A DNA stretch of 64,000 nucleotides from Steroidobacteraceae bacterium (GTDB lineage Bacteria; Pseudomonadota; Gammaproteobacteria; Steroidobacterales; Steroidobacteraceae), in NCBI GenBank assembly GCA_017853555.1, contig JAFMJH010000002.1:155510-219509 (forward strand), given 5' to 3'. Under the pieces are notes generated by a model. That model searched no databases. It was not told where the DNA came from and saw nothing but the letters and a program-made list of their open reading frames with translations. This document shows, one piece after another, positions 38,770-48,032 of this stretch (the stretch's first letter is position 1; every line of letters starts with the position of its first letter). Both the position numbers and the translations under genes were made by a program.

Positions 38770-39847
38770 TCCACTCCGTCGGGTCGCTTGCGACCTTGTC
38801 CCGGCCGCCCGCCGCCGGGTAATTGTTGTCGTTGACCACCTCGAGCGTGTGCGCACCGATGGGCCATACGGCCTCGGTCGTCAGAAACGGAAAGCGGAAC
38901 ACCGGCTTGCCTTGCGCAAGTTTTCGCGGATTGTCGATGTCGAGCAAATCGATGCGCAGCGTTTTGCGTAACCTGGGTGCATCGTCGAGCGCCACGCGAA
39001 AAATCCGCTTGAACGTCGCCGCATCGCCTTCGCGGTCATCGCGTTCGATGACGAGATAGTCGGTGCCGTCGCGCACGATCTCGCTCGCCGAATGTTTCGG
39101 GTCGTCGAGCGGGTAGAGCCAGTAGCGACCGGTCCATTGCCGTTGCTGCAGGTCGAACTCGAAGATGCGCAGCATGTCGGGCGGGTCGCCCGGAACCGCG
39201 CCTTCGAGCATCGCGAGCAAGGTGTGCGGGCGGGCGCCGCGCGCCAGTCCTTCGAAGCCGCGCGAGGCGCGCAGCGTGGCGTTGATCGGATCGGGGTGCG
39301 ATACGGAGCGCAACTCCGTGCCGTCCGGCAGTTGCAGCCGCACGGGCGCTTCGATCAACTCTCCGCGCCTCGAAAAATGCAGCAACCACGGCCCGTGTTC
39401 ATCGCCGATCCAGAAGCTGCCGTCCTCCATCACGACCATCGATTCCGGGTCGGCATCCGCGCCGGTCAAGGTGCGCGTCGGGTCATCGGTTCGCGTGAGC
39501 GCCCACGGGAAATGACGCTGCGGGTCGCGCAACTCGATGCGTTCGAGCAGCCGAACGCCGCGATCGACCTTGAAGAGATAAATGCAGAGCACATAGCCCG
39601 CGCTGTTGTCGCGCGTGCCGTAGCCGTTGTCTGACAGCGCCCACCAAAGATTTCGGCCCGGCCCCGGTGCGATCGAGCTCACGCCCTGCACCGGCTGATC
39701 GGCGGCGAAGGTCGCTGCAGGCAAGACGTCGAAGCGTTCGAGCGTGACCTTGGGCGGGCTAGCCTGCGCGAACGTCGCGGCGCAGAGCAGCCCCCAAAGA
39801 AAAACGCCGGGCGATGCAGACCTGTGCTGCAACACCCGGCGTTTCAT
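38750..39847 (-). CDS. Exported phytase-like/esterase-like beta-propeller protein
   Basis: 365 aa at most. The sequence [20 protein letters not shown] and [20 protein letters not shown] match the phytase-like domain found in exported esterase-like proteins. A signal peptide ([14 protein letters not shown]) precedes it. The first codon lies inside a strong terminator hairpin that ends the upstream gene, so a later GTG or TTG (codons 5-6) may be the real start. Enzymatic activity is uncertain; the fold is calcium-binding in true phytases. It is read separately from the membrane-protein gene upstream. Confidence 0.8.
   Translation of the reverse strand: MKRRVLQHRSASPGVFLWGLLCAATFAQASPPKVTLERFDVLPAATFAADQPVQGVSSIAPGPGRNLWWALSDNGYGTRDNSAGYVLCIYLFKVDRGVRLLERIELRDPQRHFPWALTRTDDPTRTLTGADADPESMVVMEDGSFWIGDEHGPWLLHFSRRGELIEAPVRLQLPDGTELRSVSHPDPINATLRASRGFEGLARGARPHTLLAMLEGAVPGDPPDMLRIFEFDLQQRQWTGRYWLYPLDDPKHSASEIVRDGTDYLVIERDDREGDAATFKRIFRVALDDAPRLRKTLRIDLLDIDNPRKLAQGKPVFRFPFLTTEAVWPIGAHTLEVVNDNNYPAAGGRDKVASDPTEWIRLKVE
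39796..39844 (-). terminator. Intrinsic terminator embedded in the signal-peptide codons of the phytase-like gene
   Basis: On the minus strand AAACGCCGGG (39844-39835) pairs with CCCGGCGTTT (39811-39802), with a second stem TGCAG/CTGCA inside, followed by TTCTTT. It ends transcription from the membrane-protein gene at 39861. Because it sits in the coding start of the next gene, it could also act as an attenuator. Confidence 0.75.
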
Positions 39848-39860
39848 CGAGTCGCGGATC

Positions 39861-40535
39861 TCAGACCGGCTTCAATACGCCGAGCAGCGCCGAGATCGCC
39901 ACGCCCGCCCAGATGAGCAGCACGTAGGGGCGACAGGCGGCCATGCCGTCGATCATCTTCTGATCGCTCTCGGGCGTCGCGCCCGTGGCGGCCAGAACTT
40001 TGAAGCCTTCGATGAACGGCGGAATGTTCACGCGGATCATGAAGCCGCAGAAGATGAGACCGGCGAAGATGAGCAACTTCGCCGCGATCCACGGGTAGGG
40101 CTGCAACGGTCCGGTCACCCAGTGATAAATCACCGAAGCGATGATCGCGAAGATCATGAACACGCGGAACATTTTGTCCCAGTGCGCGAGCTTCTTCGAG
40201 AACTCCGTCCCTTCGCGCGCGTGGATCGTGTGTACCACCCAGACCCAGATGGGGCCGAGCGCGACGATGGCGATCGTTTGCCACAACGGATGCTCGTAGC
40301 CGACGAACTCGGCCAGCACCCCGCCGACGGTGAGCATCAGCGCCAGGCAGTACCGCGGCAGCATGTCGAGGTTGATGAAAATCTTGAAGGCCGTCAGACG
40401 CGCTTCGCGCGACAACTTCGTGTTCGTGACGAAAGAACTCGAATAGAACACGCCTGCATCGCCGCCGAGCCAATAGACGAACAGCAGGATGTGCAGGTAT
40501 TTGACGAGCCCGTGGGCAAAAATCATCTCTTCCAT
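39861..40535 (-). CDS. Integral membrane protein (CopD/HemJ-like)
   Basis: 224 aa with about six hydrophobic helices and no signal peptide. The first helix reads [18 protein letters not shown], with a His typical of CopD- and HemJ-type heme or metal-related membrane proteins. Other histidines ([16 protein letters not shown]) lie near membrane faces. Exact family is uncertain, and I assign no function. A strong terminator follows, so it is a single-gene unit divergent from mutY. Confidence 0.72.
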   Translation of the reverse strand: MEEMIFAHGLVKYLHILLFVYWLGGDAGVFYSSSFVTNTKLSREARLTAFKIFINLDMLPRYCLALMLTVGGVLAEFVGYEHPLWQTIAIVALGPIWVWVVHTIHAREGTEFSKKLAHWDKMFRVFMIFAIIASVIYHWVTGPLQPYPWIAAKLLIFAGLIFCGFMIRVNIPPFIEGFKVLAATGATPESDQKMIDGMAACRPYVLLIWAGVAISALLGVLKPV

Positions 40536-40652
40536 GTGAACCCCCTGAGTGACCGCGAGAGACTAGCAAATGAGCCTCGGCAGGCCGCCGCCGCGCATCG
40601 CGCTTGCCGCAGACCGGACAGCGCGGTGCGTACGACGATACACTGCGGGCAC

Positions 40653-41735
40653 ATGAATCCCGCGCACGCCCCGACCGTCGGACCGTTGCTCGTCGCTTGG
40701 CAGGCGCGGGCGGGGCGTCACGATCTGCCGTGGCAGCGCGATCGCAGTCCCTACCGCGTCTGGGTCAGCGAAATCATGTTGCAGCAGACCCAGGTGAGTG
40801 CCGTGGTGCCGTATTTCGAGCGCTTCATGGCACGCTTCCCGGACCTGCCAAGTCTCGCCGCTGCGCCCATCGACGAAGTGCTGCATCTTTGGACCGGTCT
40901 CGGCTACTACGCCCGTGCGCGCAACTTGCACCGCGCCGCGCAACGCATTCGCGACGAGCATCGAGGCGTGTTTCCGCAAACATTCGATGAAGTTGCCGCG
41001 CTGCCGGGCATCGGGCGCTCGACCGCCGGTGCGATCCTCGCGCTCGCGCTCGATCAGCGGCATCCGATCCTCGACGGCAACGTGAAGCGGGTGTTGCAAC
41101 GCGCGTTCGGCATCGAAGGCAATGCGACCGTGCGCGCGACCGAGCAGCGCTTGTGGGCGCTCGCCGATGCGTGCACGCCCGCCGAAAACGTCGCGACCTA
41201 TACGCAGGCCATCATGGATCTCGGCGCCACGCTCTGCACGCGTCGCAAGCCCGCCTGCGTGCTGTGTCCCTTGCACGACGCCTGCAGCGCGCGACGCAGC
41301 GGGCGGCAACACGAGATTCCCGCACCCAAGCAGCGCGCCGCGGGACGCTCGCGCGTCTCGAAGTTCTGTTACATGTTGTTGATGCGCGATTCGAGCGGCG
41401 CGGTATTTCTCGAGCGTCGTCCCGAGCGCGGCATTTGGGGCGGCTTGTGGTGTTTGCCGGAATTCGCGTCGGACTCCGCCGCGCTCGCCTATGCCCGCAA
41501 TCATTTCAGCGAGGTGACGGAGCCGCGGCCGCTCGGATCGATCGCCCACGCGTTCACGCATTTCGACCTCGAGATACGTCCGCTCGCGATCGAATGCCGG
41601 CGCGCGCGTGATGCGGTGATGGAGACCGGCGCCACCCTCTGGTATAACGCGGGCGCCGCAGCAGGCGCGGCACGCATCGGGCTGCCGGCGCCCGTGAAGC
41701 AACTGCTCGACGACATCGGCCAAGGAATTCTTTGA
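40653..41735 (+). CDS. mutY: Adenine DNA glycosylase
   Basis: 360 aa. It removes adenine mispaired with 8-oxoguanine, complementing Mut[13 protein letters not shown] holds catalytic E40, [13 protein letters not shown] is the helix-hairpin-helix, D141 is in [10 protein letters not shown], and the 4Fe-4S cysteines are C195, C202, C205 and C211 (C-x6-C-x2-C-x5-C). The C-terminal NUDIX-like domain ([18 protein letters not shown]) recognises 8-oxoG. yggX begins 1 bp after its stop, as in E. coli. Confidence 0.97.
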   Translation: MNPAHAPTVGPLLVAWQARAGRHDLPWQRDRSPYRVWVSEIMLQQTQVSAVVPYFERFMARFPDLPSLAAAPIDEVLHLWTGLGYYARARNLHRAAQRIRDEHRGVFPQTFDEVAALPGIGRSTAGAILALALDQRHPILDGNVKRVLQRAFGIEGNATVRATEQRLWALADACTPAENVATYTQAIMDLGATLCTRRKPACVLCPLHDACSARRSGRQHEIPAPKQRAAGRSRVSKFCYMLLMRDSSGAVFLERRPERGIWGGLWCLPEFASDSAALAYARNHFSEVTEPRPLGSIAHAFTHFDLEIRPLAIECRRARDAVMETGATLWYNAGAAAGAARIGLPAPVKQLLDDIGQGIL

Positions 41736-41736
41736 T

Positions 41737-42021
41737 ATGAGCGATCAAGTCAGAATGGTGCAGTGCGTCGTGCTGAAGCGCGAAGCCCCGGGTCTCGACC
41801 GTTTGCCGTATCCGGGTGATCTCGGTGCGCGCATCTGGCGCAGCGTCTCCAAAGAGGGCTGGCAGCGCTGGGTCGCGCACCAAACCATGCTCATCAACGA
41901 ATACCGTCTCACGCCCGTCGAGCCCAAGGCGCGCAAGTTCCTCGAAGCGGAAATGGAAAAATTTCTGTTCGGCGAAGGTGCCGTGAAGCCCGAAGGCTAC
42001 GTGGATCCGGGCGCGAAGTGA
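41737..42021 (+). CDS. yggX: Iron-trafficking protein YggX
   Basis: 94 aa. YggX proteins protect Fe-S clusters and support MutY and other clusters under oxidative stress, which is family knowledge. [20 protein letters not shown] with C10, then [14 protein letters not shown] and the E-rich end are diagnostic. The mutY-yggX pairing is conserved. It overlaps the zinc-ribbon gene by 4 bp (GTGA). Confidence 0.95.
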   Translation: MSDQVRMVQCVVLKREAPGLDRLPYPGDLGARIWRSVSKEGWQRWVAHQTMLINEYRLTPVEPKARKFLEAEMEKFLFGEGAVKPEGYVDPGAK

Positions 42022-42380
42022 GCGTCGATCGTTACCCGCCGTGCCCCGTATGCACGGCCGAGAACACCTATCCCGACGGCGCCCATCTCGTGTGTGCCGA
42101 TTGCGGCCATGAATGGTCCGCCACGGCGCGCGGGCCTGCAGCGGCGACGAGCGGTGAAGACGCCGTGGTGGTGCGCGACGTCAACGGCACGCCGCTTGCG
42201 GACGGGGACGCCGTGATTCTGGTCAAAGATCTGAAGGTCAAAGGCTCGACCAGCACCCTCAAGAAAGGCACCAAGATCAAAAGCATTCGTCTGCCCGAGG
42301 CGGCCGACGGTCACGACGTCGAGTGCCGGCTCGACATCGGTACCATCATGCTCAAGTCCGAATTTTTGAAGAAGGCCTGA
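42018..42380 (+). CDS. PhnA/YjdM-family zinc-ribbon protein
   Basis: 120 aa from GTG. A zinc ribbon is formed by C9, C12, C26 and C29 (PCPVC, CADCG). The C-terminal [18 protein letters not shown] and [13 protein letters not shown] are the YjdM signature. The family was named for phosphonate use but has no proven enzymatic role. The GTG overlaps the yggX stop and the gene abuts the next, so it belongs to the mutY-yggX transcript. Confidence 0.9.
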   Translation: MSVDRYPPCPVCTAENTYPDGAHLVCADCGHEWSATARGPAAATSGEDAVVVRDVNGTPLADGDAVILVKDLKVKGSTSTLKKGTKIKSIRLPEAADGHDVECRLDIGTIMLKSEFLKKA

Positions 42381-43109
42381 ATGTTCGACCTTGCGTGGCT
42401 GCCGTTCGTCGCGACCACGCTGATTGCCGGTGTCCTGCGCGGGTTCACGGGTTTCGGCGGTGCGCTCGTCATGGCGCCGGTGTTCATGACGCTCGTCGAT
42501 CCGATCACCGCGACCACCATCATCCTTATCGTCAACACCGTCGTCGGTCTCGCCAACTTGCGTGAAGTCGGCGCCGAGACCGATTGGGCGATCGCCAAAC
42601 CGCTCTCCATTGCCGGCTGCGTCGCTTCGCCGATCGGTTTGTGGCTCGTCACCAGCGTCGACGTCGATCTCGTCCGGCGCGTCGTCGCGCTGATCGTGCT
42701 CGCCGCTTCGGTCGGCCTTGCGTTGCGTTGGACGTTTCCGTTTTCGATCCGTCACCGCATCGGCAACGCGGTCATCGGAGCGTCGAGCGGCTCATTGTTC
42801 GGTCTTGGCGGCGTCGGCGGGCCGCCCGTGATCATCGGCATGCTGGCCGAAGATTTGCCCGCGCGCGTGACGCGTGCCACGTTGCTGACGTATTTCGCGA
42901 TCGTGCAGACCTGCACGTTCGCCCTGATGCTTGCCGAAGGCGTCGTCGCCTCCGAAGGGCTGCGATACGGCGTCGCGATGATCGTGCCGTACTATTTGGG
43001 CAGCGCGCTCGGGTTGCGATTGCTCACACCCGAGCGCGCCCGCATTTTTCGCGGCATCTCGATCACCGTGCTGGTGGCCGTTGCCGCCTACGGTTTGCTA
43101 CCGCATTAA
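42381..43109 (+). CDS. TSUP-family (TauE/SafE) membrane transporter
   Basis: 242 aa with about eight hydrophobic segments. GFTGFGGALVMAPVF and the second-half repeat GLGGVGGPPVIIGML are the two halves of the TauE/SafE pore. Members export sulfite, sulfoacetate or other organosulfonates. It starts directly after the zinc-ribbon gene (adjacent stop and ATG). No sulfur genes are nearby. Confidence 0.85.
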   Translation: MFDLAWLPFVATTLIAGVLRGFTGFGGALVMAPVFMTLVDPITATTIILIVNTVVGLANLREVGAETDWAIAKPLSIAGCVASPIGLWLVTSVDVDLVRRVVALIVLAASVGLALRWTFPFSIRHRIGNAVIGASSGSLFGLGGVGGPPVIIGMLAEDLPARVTRATLLTYFAIVQTCTFALMLAEGVVASEGLRYGVAMIVPYYLGSALGLRLLTPERARIFRGISITVLVAVAAYGLLPH

Positions 43110-44077
43110 GGCTTCTTCGGCGGCGCCGGCTTCGCGTCGCGCGCATAGACCTCGAGGCTCGAGAGGTTGGGCTTGTTCCAATACTCTTTCGGCGGCGCCT
43201 CGAGCATGTGCGGGTACAGTTTCTCCGCATGCGCGAGCACTTTCGGTTTGAAGCCCGCGAGCGAATCGAACGACTGCACCGTCGAGTGATAGACGATGTG
43301 TCCTTGCGCCTGGTCCATCAGCATCCACGGCAGCCACGGCGTCACACGCATCCACGAGCCCGTGTGCAACACCGAGGTCTTGTCCGGGTTCTGCAAGTCG
43401 TCGAGTTTGGCCGTCATGGTGAAGAATTCGCTGACGCGATTCTTGCGACCCGGGCTCTCGCGAGGCCATTTTTCAGGCTGCAGTGCCGACGTATAGAAGA
43501 GGTTGATGTGCGTGCGATTCTGGACGATGCCGTTGCCGGCGTCGTACCAGCCCATGTCGTAGGGTTTTTCCGGCACGTCCGCCTGCTTGTTGAGACCGCC
43601 GTAGTCCGGTCCCTGCAGTTTGATCTTTTCGGCGAAGAAGTGGTTCCACGGATCGTTGATCACGTCGAATACTTTGACCGTCTCGTCGGTATAAGGGTTG
43701 CGCCACTCGCGCAGAATGTCGCCCGTGGCGAGATCGGAGTAGAAGATCGCCTCGCGATGCAACACGCGATAGCTGCCGTCCGGTTGCTTCCAGGCGCGGG
43801 CGACCGAGACCACTTCGAAGCCGAACAGGTCACGCAGTGCCTCGCCGTCGCGTACGCCGCAGACGACTCCGCTCACGCTGCCCCATTTCTGTTTGCTCTC
43901 GTCGAGGTTGGCATCGATGCGCACCCCGGCGAGCATGTTGCCCTTGCCGGTCGTGAGGTCGATGTAAGGCCCTTTCATGTTCGCCGGCACCGTCGCCGCC
44001 GCCGCGCGGGGCGTGTGGCTGGCTGCGAGCACCGTGGCCATTGAACCCGTCAACATCAAAAGTTCGCGTCGATCCAT
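43106..44077 (-). CDS. DUF1838 protein with Tat signal
   Basis: 323 aa. The N-terminus MDRRELLMLTGSMATVLAAS looks like a twin-arginine signal peptide, so the folded protein is likely exported to the periplasm. The rest matches DUF1838, a family of unknown function: VLHREAIFYSDLATGDILRE, WRNPYTDETVKVFDV, PWLPWMLMDQAQGHIVYH and similar blocks are shared with the product at 60658-61590. Two paralogues in one window suggest a working set of related substrates. It converges on the TSUP gene (4-bp overlap). Confidence 0.85.
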   Translation of the reverse strand: MDRRELLMLTGSMATVLAASHTPRAAAATVPANMKGPYIDLTTGKGNMLAGVRIDANLDESKQKWGSVSGVVCGVRDGEALRDLFGFEVVSVARAWKQPDGSYRVLHREAIFYSDLATGDILREWRNPYTDETVKVFDVINDPWNHFFAEKIKLQGPDYGGLNKQADVPEKPYDMGWYDAGNGIVQNRTHINLFYTSALQPEKWPRESPGRKNRVSEFFTMTAKLDDLQNPDKTSVLHTGSWMRVTPWLPWMLMDQAQGHIVYHSTVQSFDSLAGFKPKVLAHAEKLYPHMLEAPPKEYWNKPNLSSLEVYARDAKPAPPKKP

Positions 44078-44242
44078 GTTCGTCCGTCCGAGAATGAAGC
44101 CGCACCGTGCGACCGCCTGCAGAGTGCGTTGGCCGGGCGGCGGGGGTCAACGCCGACCGTATGAGGCGACCATGCCGTAGCCTGAACCCGCCTCGATGGA
44201 CAGCGGATTGCTGGAAAAACAAGGGCTTGCGTCATACCGCGC

Positions 44243-44271
44243 TTGACGACGTCGCGGCTCGCGGGTTTAAT
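44243..44271 (+). promoter_or_regulatory. Promoter of tRNA-Phe
   Basis: TTGACG (44243-44248), 17 bp, TTTAAT (44266-44271), followed by GGCCGCCCC. The GC-rich discriminator right after the -10 is typical of stringently controlled stable RNA promoters. Confidence 0.8.
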
Positions 44272-44305
44272 GGCCGCCCCTCGTTCGAGGGCGCGTTTCA
44301 CGCGT

Positions 44306-44381
44306 GGCCGGATAGCTCAGTTGGTAGAGCAGCGGATTGAAAATCCGCGTGTCGTTGGTTCGATTCCGACTCCGGCCACCA
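44306..44381 (+). tRNA. tRNA-Phe (GAA)
   Basis: 76 nt with encoded CCA. Acceptor GGCCGGA/TCCGGCC, D-loop AGTTGGTAGA, anticodon stem GCGGA-TTGAAAA-TCCGC with anticodon GAA, T-arm GTTCGATTC, and CCA at 44379-44381. The downstream 3 kb is atypical DNA, which fits use of this tRNA as an integration site. Confidence 0.98.
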
Positions 44382-44780
44382 CTTTCTTCCGTCCTTCAAT
44401 CACTTAGCGTGCCAAACACGGTTAGTGGAGCAGCCCCCATTTCGACCGGACAGTGCTGTCGTAAATAGGCGTTAGGCGTGAAGTCACGAGGCCCCGCGCT
44501 CCAGTATTGAGCAGTTCGAAAAACGGACCAACGTCATCAGTGTATCTGCCTTGTACTGTTCTGCTTTGCGTATTCCGTTAGCGTTAGTCCGTCGAGCGCT
44601 GTCTTCGGTCTCCAAATCGATTAGATGTGGATGTTCGTGCTGGCACTGTGTGGATTAATAGTCACTCTATGTACGACGCAAGCCTGCTAATCGGCGGTGT
44701 GAGGCGGTAGGGTTAGGGCAGGGATAGCGGACACCAAGCGGTCGAGAATTACTTGGAAGCTAAAACCGCTTGCCCTGTGG
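44382..44780 (+). other. Non-coding stretch downstream of tRNA-Phe
   Basis: About 400 bp with no gene I can support. It is AT-richer than neighbours and has no clear terminator or reading frame. Short fragments resemble eroded coding or mobile-element DNA, but no element is identifiable. Confidence 0.5.
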
Positions 44781-46448
44781 TTAGTCAGCGAGACGGCTAC
44801 GGTGGGTGTCCGGAAGAAACAGCAGCCCAATCAAGGTAGTCACGAGTGCAACGGTGATGGGGTACCAGAGGCCTGCGTAGATATCTCCCGTCGCCGCAAC
44901 GATCGCGAATGATGTGACGGGCAGAAAGCCGCCAAACCAACCGTTACCGAGATGGTAGGGCAGTGACATCGAGGTATAGCGGATGCGGGTCGGAAACAAC
45001 TCCACGAGCCAAGCGGCGATCGGTCCATAAACCATCGTGACAAGCAGGACTAGCCAGGCGCAGAGCAAGATGACCATCGGGTAGTTGAGCTGCGACATGT
45101 CGGCTCGTGCAGGGTAGCCGACGGCATCGAGGGCACCGCGAAGGGTGGCGTTGAATGCACCAGCTGATAATTTGAACTCCGATTCCGTGAGTTTCTCGCC
45201 GTCAAAGCTTGCGACAAGGATTTGATTGTCACCTTCGCCAATCATAACAACGGCGCGGGTCCCGACTGGGGCGGGCGCATTGCTATAAGGCACGCCGGCT
45301 CGAGAAAGCGCCGTTTTTGTGATGTCACAGGAAGTTCGGAACGCGCTCTTACCGATCGGATCGAATTGCAGATTGCAGTCGGCAGGATCCGCAACGACTC
45401 GCACGGGCGCGTTGGCAACCGCGTGCTCGAGTGCCGGGTTGGCAAAATGTGTGATGGCTTTGAATGTCGGAAAGTAGGTCAGCGCAGCAAGAAGACAGCC
45501 ACCTAGAACCAGCGTTTTGCGCCCGATACGATCTGACAATGCACCGAAGAAAATAAAAAAGGGTGTGCCAATCAAAAGCGCGGTCGCGATGATGAGATTG
45601 GCAGCTGCGGAATCCACTTGTAAGGTCTTCTCGAGAAAGAATAGCGCGTAGAACTGACCGCCGTACCAAACGACGGCCTGGCCAGCGGTCGCGCCAAAGA
45701 GCGCGAGCAGGACGAGCCGCAGATTGGTCCGATCCGAGAAGGCTTCTTTAAGGGGTTGTTTGGCGAGTTTGCCCTCGGCGCGAATCTGCACAAACGCAGG
45801 TGATTCTTTGAGTTGCAGGCGGATATACACCGAGATGCCAAGCAACACGATCGAAAGCAGGAACGGCACGCGCCAACCCCATTCCTCAAACTGCGAACCT
45901 AAAAGCAACCGACAGCCGAGGATCACCAACAGCGAGAGAAAGAGACCGAGTGTTGCCGTCGTTTGTATCCAGCTCGTATACAGGCCGCGCCGCCCCTCTG
46001 GCGCGTGTTCGGCGACATAGGTCGCCGCACCACCGTATTCGCCACCAAGCGCGAGGCCTTGTAATAAGCGCAAAACGATCAGCAGGATCGGTGCGGTGAC
46101 CCCTATAGACTCGTAGGACGGCAGCAGACCCACGCCCGCAGTGGCAGCGCCCATAAGAACGATGGTGACGAGGAAGGTGTGCTTACGGCCAACGAGATCA
46201 CCTAACCGCCCGAATACGAGAGCGCCAAACGGGCGTACGAAAAACCCAGCTGCAAATGCAAATAGTGCAAAAATGAAGCCGGTGGTTTCATTCACACCCG
46301 AGAAGAACTGACGCGAGATGATTGCCGACAGTGCGCCGTAAAGATAAAAGTCATACCACTCAAAAACAGTCCCGAGAGACGAAGCAAGAATGACCCGTCG
46401 ATGGGTCGGCTCGACTCCGGTATTCCGTGATTTCTTGGTGGTAGCCAT
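44781..46448 (-). CDS. MHS-family MFS transporter with large extracytoplasmic insertion
   Basis: 555 aa. The metabolite:H+ symporter subfamily signature is seen: LGTVFEWYDFYLYG, GRLGDLVGRKHTFL, RLLQGLALGGEYGGAATYV and RRGLYTSWIQT. Between the eighth and ninth helices lies an extra ~110-residue soluble segment (about 340-450), with FDPIGKSAFRTSCDIT and two cysteines (CNLQ, SCD) that could pair. The substrate is likely a dicarboxylate, betaine or similar. Base composition is lower in G+C than the core genes, as expected for acquired DNA next to a tRNA. It stands alone. Confidence 0.88.
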   Translation of the reverse strand: MATTKKSRNTGVEPTHRRVILASSLGTVFEWYDFYLYGALSAIISRQFFSGVNETTGFIFALFAFAAGFFVRPFGALVFGRLGDLVGRKHTFLVTIVLMGAATAGVGLLPSYESIGVTAPILLIVLRLLQGLALGGEYGGAATYVAEHAPEGRRGLYTSWIQTTATLGLFLSLLVILGCRLLLGSQFEEWGWRVPFLLSIVLLGISVYIRLQLKESPAFVQIRAEGKLAKQPLKEAFSDRTNLRLVLLALFGATAGQAVVWYGGQFYALFFLEKTLQVDSAAANLIIATALLIGTPFFIFFGALSDRIGRKTLVLGGCLLAALTYFPTFKAITHFANPALEHAVANAPVRVVADPADCNLQFDPIGKSAFRTSCDITKTALSRAGVPYSNAPAPVGTRAVVMIGEGDNQILVASFDGEKLTESEFKLSAGAFNATLRGALDAVGYPARADMSQLNYPMVILLCAWLVLLVTMVYGPIAAWLVELFPTRIRYTSMSLPYHLGNGWFGGFLPVTSFAIVAATGDIYAGLWYPITVALVTTLIGLLFLPDTHRSRLAD

Positions 46449-47040
46449 CGATCGATCCTACGTCATTTTCGACAGAACGAGATATTCTGCACGCAAGACG
46501 AGCTTTCGCGATCTCATGCTCGGTACCTAATGTAGTTCAGCTCGATTCGCCGGTCTGAAGACGTCGAACCAGCGGTTGGATCGACGCAAAATAGGGCGCT
46601 TTTAAGTAAATCACGCGACTAAAAAGCCACAGCCCTGCAGCGCAGTGGCCGAGTTTTTCTCATGCTATCGATACTTTGTTGCCCATTGGTTCTAACGTTG
46701 ACGGATGGCCCAAATATAGTCGAAATTCCGCGGATGACTCGTCGCATCTCAATTGTGAATTATTGGCTTTTCGGTAGATGGCCTGGTTGGTGTACTGGGT
46801 ACGGTTGGTTTGGTTAAATCCGCTAGGGGCTAAGCCCGCACAACCGTTGGTTTAGACAGCAAAAATCCGTGCATTTTTGGTCCGCATGACGATCTTTTCG
46901 CTTACATACTTGCTTACACACCGGCTCTGACTGTGAAAAAACCCGCCGAAAATGGCTAATTAGAAACGGTGAAAACTACTCTTAACCAAACCTAATGTTG
47001 CTCGCAAGATAATTTTCTTTGACGGCCGCGGGAAAGCCTC
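46449..47040. other. AT-richer non-coding stretch, possible decayed mobile DNA
   Basis: No gene is supported here. The stretch contains the tandem GCTTACAT-ACTT-GCTTACAC at about 46899-46918, a pattern sometimes seen near tyrosine-integrase attachment regions, and a hairpin terminator-like element at 46621-46658. No integrase remnant is clear. Confidence 0.45.
46621..46658. terminator. Terminator-like hairpin with A-run and T-run
   Basis: GCCAC-A-GC (46626-46633) pairs with GC-A-GTGGC (46642-46649) with one mismatch, flanked by AAAAA on the left and TTTTT on the right, so it could stop transcripts in both directions. No intact gene ends here, which suggests a relic. Confidence 0.4.
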
Positions 47041-47172
47041 AAGATCAAAAGTGCGGCCATGCAAGGCAACATCGTCGCGCAGGCGGACTGCGACGGTATC
47101 GTGAACGCACCGAACGAATGACCGATCGCAGGTGGCGGCGTTAGCAGCGCGATTTACGCGGCCGCTGATCCT
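47041..47172 (+). pseudogene. Macro-domain gene fragment
   Basis: The plus-strand frame beginning KIKSAAMQGNIV continues with ADCDGIVNAPNE, then a TGA, then PIAGGGVSSAIYAAADP. This follows the macro-domain pattern QGDI...AIVNAANE...GGGV-x-AIxxAAGP in order and spacing. An in-frame TGA, a TAA at 47173 and no downstream continuation show it is broken. Macro domains bind or remove ADP-ribose. It lies in the atypical DNA after tRNA-Phe. Confidence 0.6.
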
Positions 47173-47327
47173 TAAGGATGAGCGCTGCAATGGCGCGGCA
47201 TCACGGGATCAGAGGTATAAGCCGTCCGATCCCGGTACGGCTGGGCGAGTAGGATGGCAACGGGGGCTTATTTGGTACCGGTGATCGGGCTGGTTGCGAT
47301 CAACGCAACATCGGATAAGCTTCAAAG

Positions 47328-47885
47328 ATGATCGAAAAATCACTCCGGTACGTAATCACCTGTCTTGCCCTGGCTTGGATCGGCCTAAGTTCAGCCTCCG
47401 CTGCCCCGATACCGGAGTCCGAGCGCATTCCTGTCGATCTACGACGTACGACGCTCGTGGTGCGCGATATCGAGAAATCGATCCCGCTCTACCGTGATGC
47501 ACTTGGCATGAAGGTCATCTACGATCAGGTCATCGGAGGCACGACGCGGCTTGTGCTGCTGCGAGCAAATGATGATTTCGTTGGCGTGCTTGGTTTAATG
47601 CAACGATTGAATCTGACCGAGCCGTCGCCCGCGCCGACCTTTCACAAAGCGAAGCCCGGTGAGCATATTCTCGTATTCAACCTGAAGGATCTGGACATTC
47701 GCTTCGAAAAAATCCGGACGACGCCCAACGTGACGGTCTCTGAAGCACCGAAGCGAATCGACTATCCTGGCGTCAACGGAAGCGTGATTCCGGTGTTGTT
47801 CAGTGCTATTTGGGATGCGGACGGCAATTTCATCGAGCTGAATCGAATCATCGGAACGCCCGCTGGCACTGAGCCGGGGCGATAA
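47328..47885 (+). CDS. Exported VOC (glyoxalase-fold) protein
   Basis: 185 aa with a signal peptide (ends SSASAA, about residue 26). The single VOC module has LRRTTLVVRDIEKSIPLYRD, a metal-ligand-like E in KPGEHILVF, and DADGNFIELNRI at the end. Such proteins are usually cytoplasmic; export is unusual. It stands alone 147 bp from the end of the convergent copper operon, which also encodes an exported VOC protein. The substrate is unknown. Confidence 0.8.
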   Translation: MIEKSLRYVITCLALAWIGLSSASAAPIPESERIPVDLRRTTLVVRDIEKSIPLYRDALGMKVIYDQVIGGTTRLVLLRANDDFVGVLGLMQRLNLTEPSPAPTFHKAKPGEHILVFNLKDLDIRFEKIRTTPNVTVSEAPKRIDYPGVNGSVIPVLFSAIWDADGNFIELNRIIGTPAGTEPGR

Positions 47886-48032
47886 CGACGGTTCTTCGGC
47901 GCGAAGGACAACTCCAAGTCTTGGTCGCCATAGCGTCGATAGCGCGCTTTGCGCCGACTTCTTGCGACGAGTTCACGAGTATGTTCGCGTGACAATCGTG
48001 TCTTAGTACAACGATTTTTCCAAAAGGTGCGC

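Noticed and set aside
46520..46560. A partial copy of the tRNA-Phe 3' end as a right attachment site
   Set aside because: The best match shares only short blocks such as CGATTC and CCGG; no contiguous repeat of the tRNA end was found in the window.
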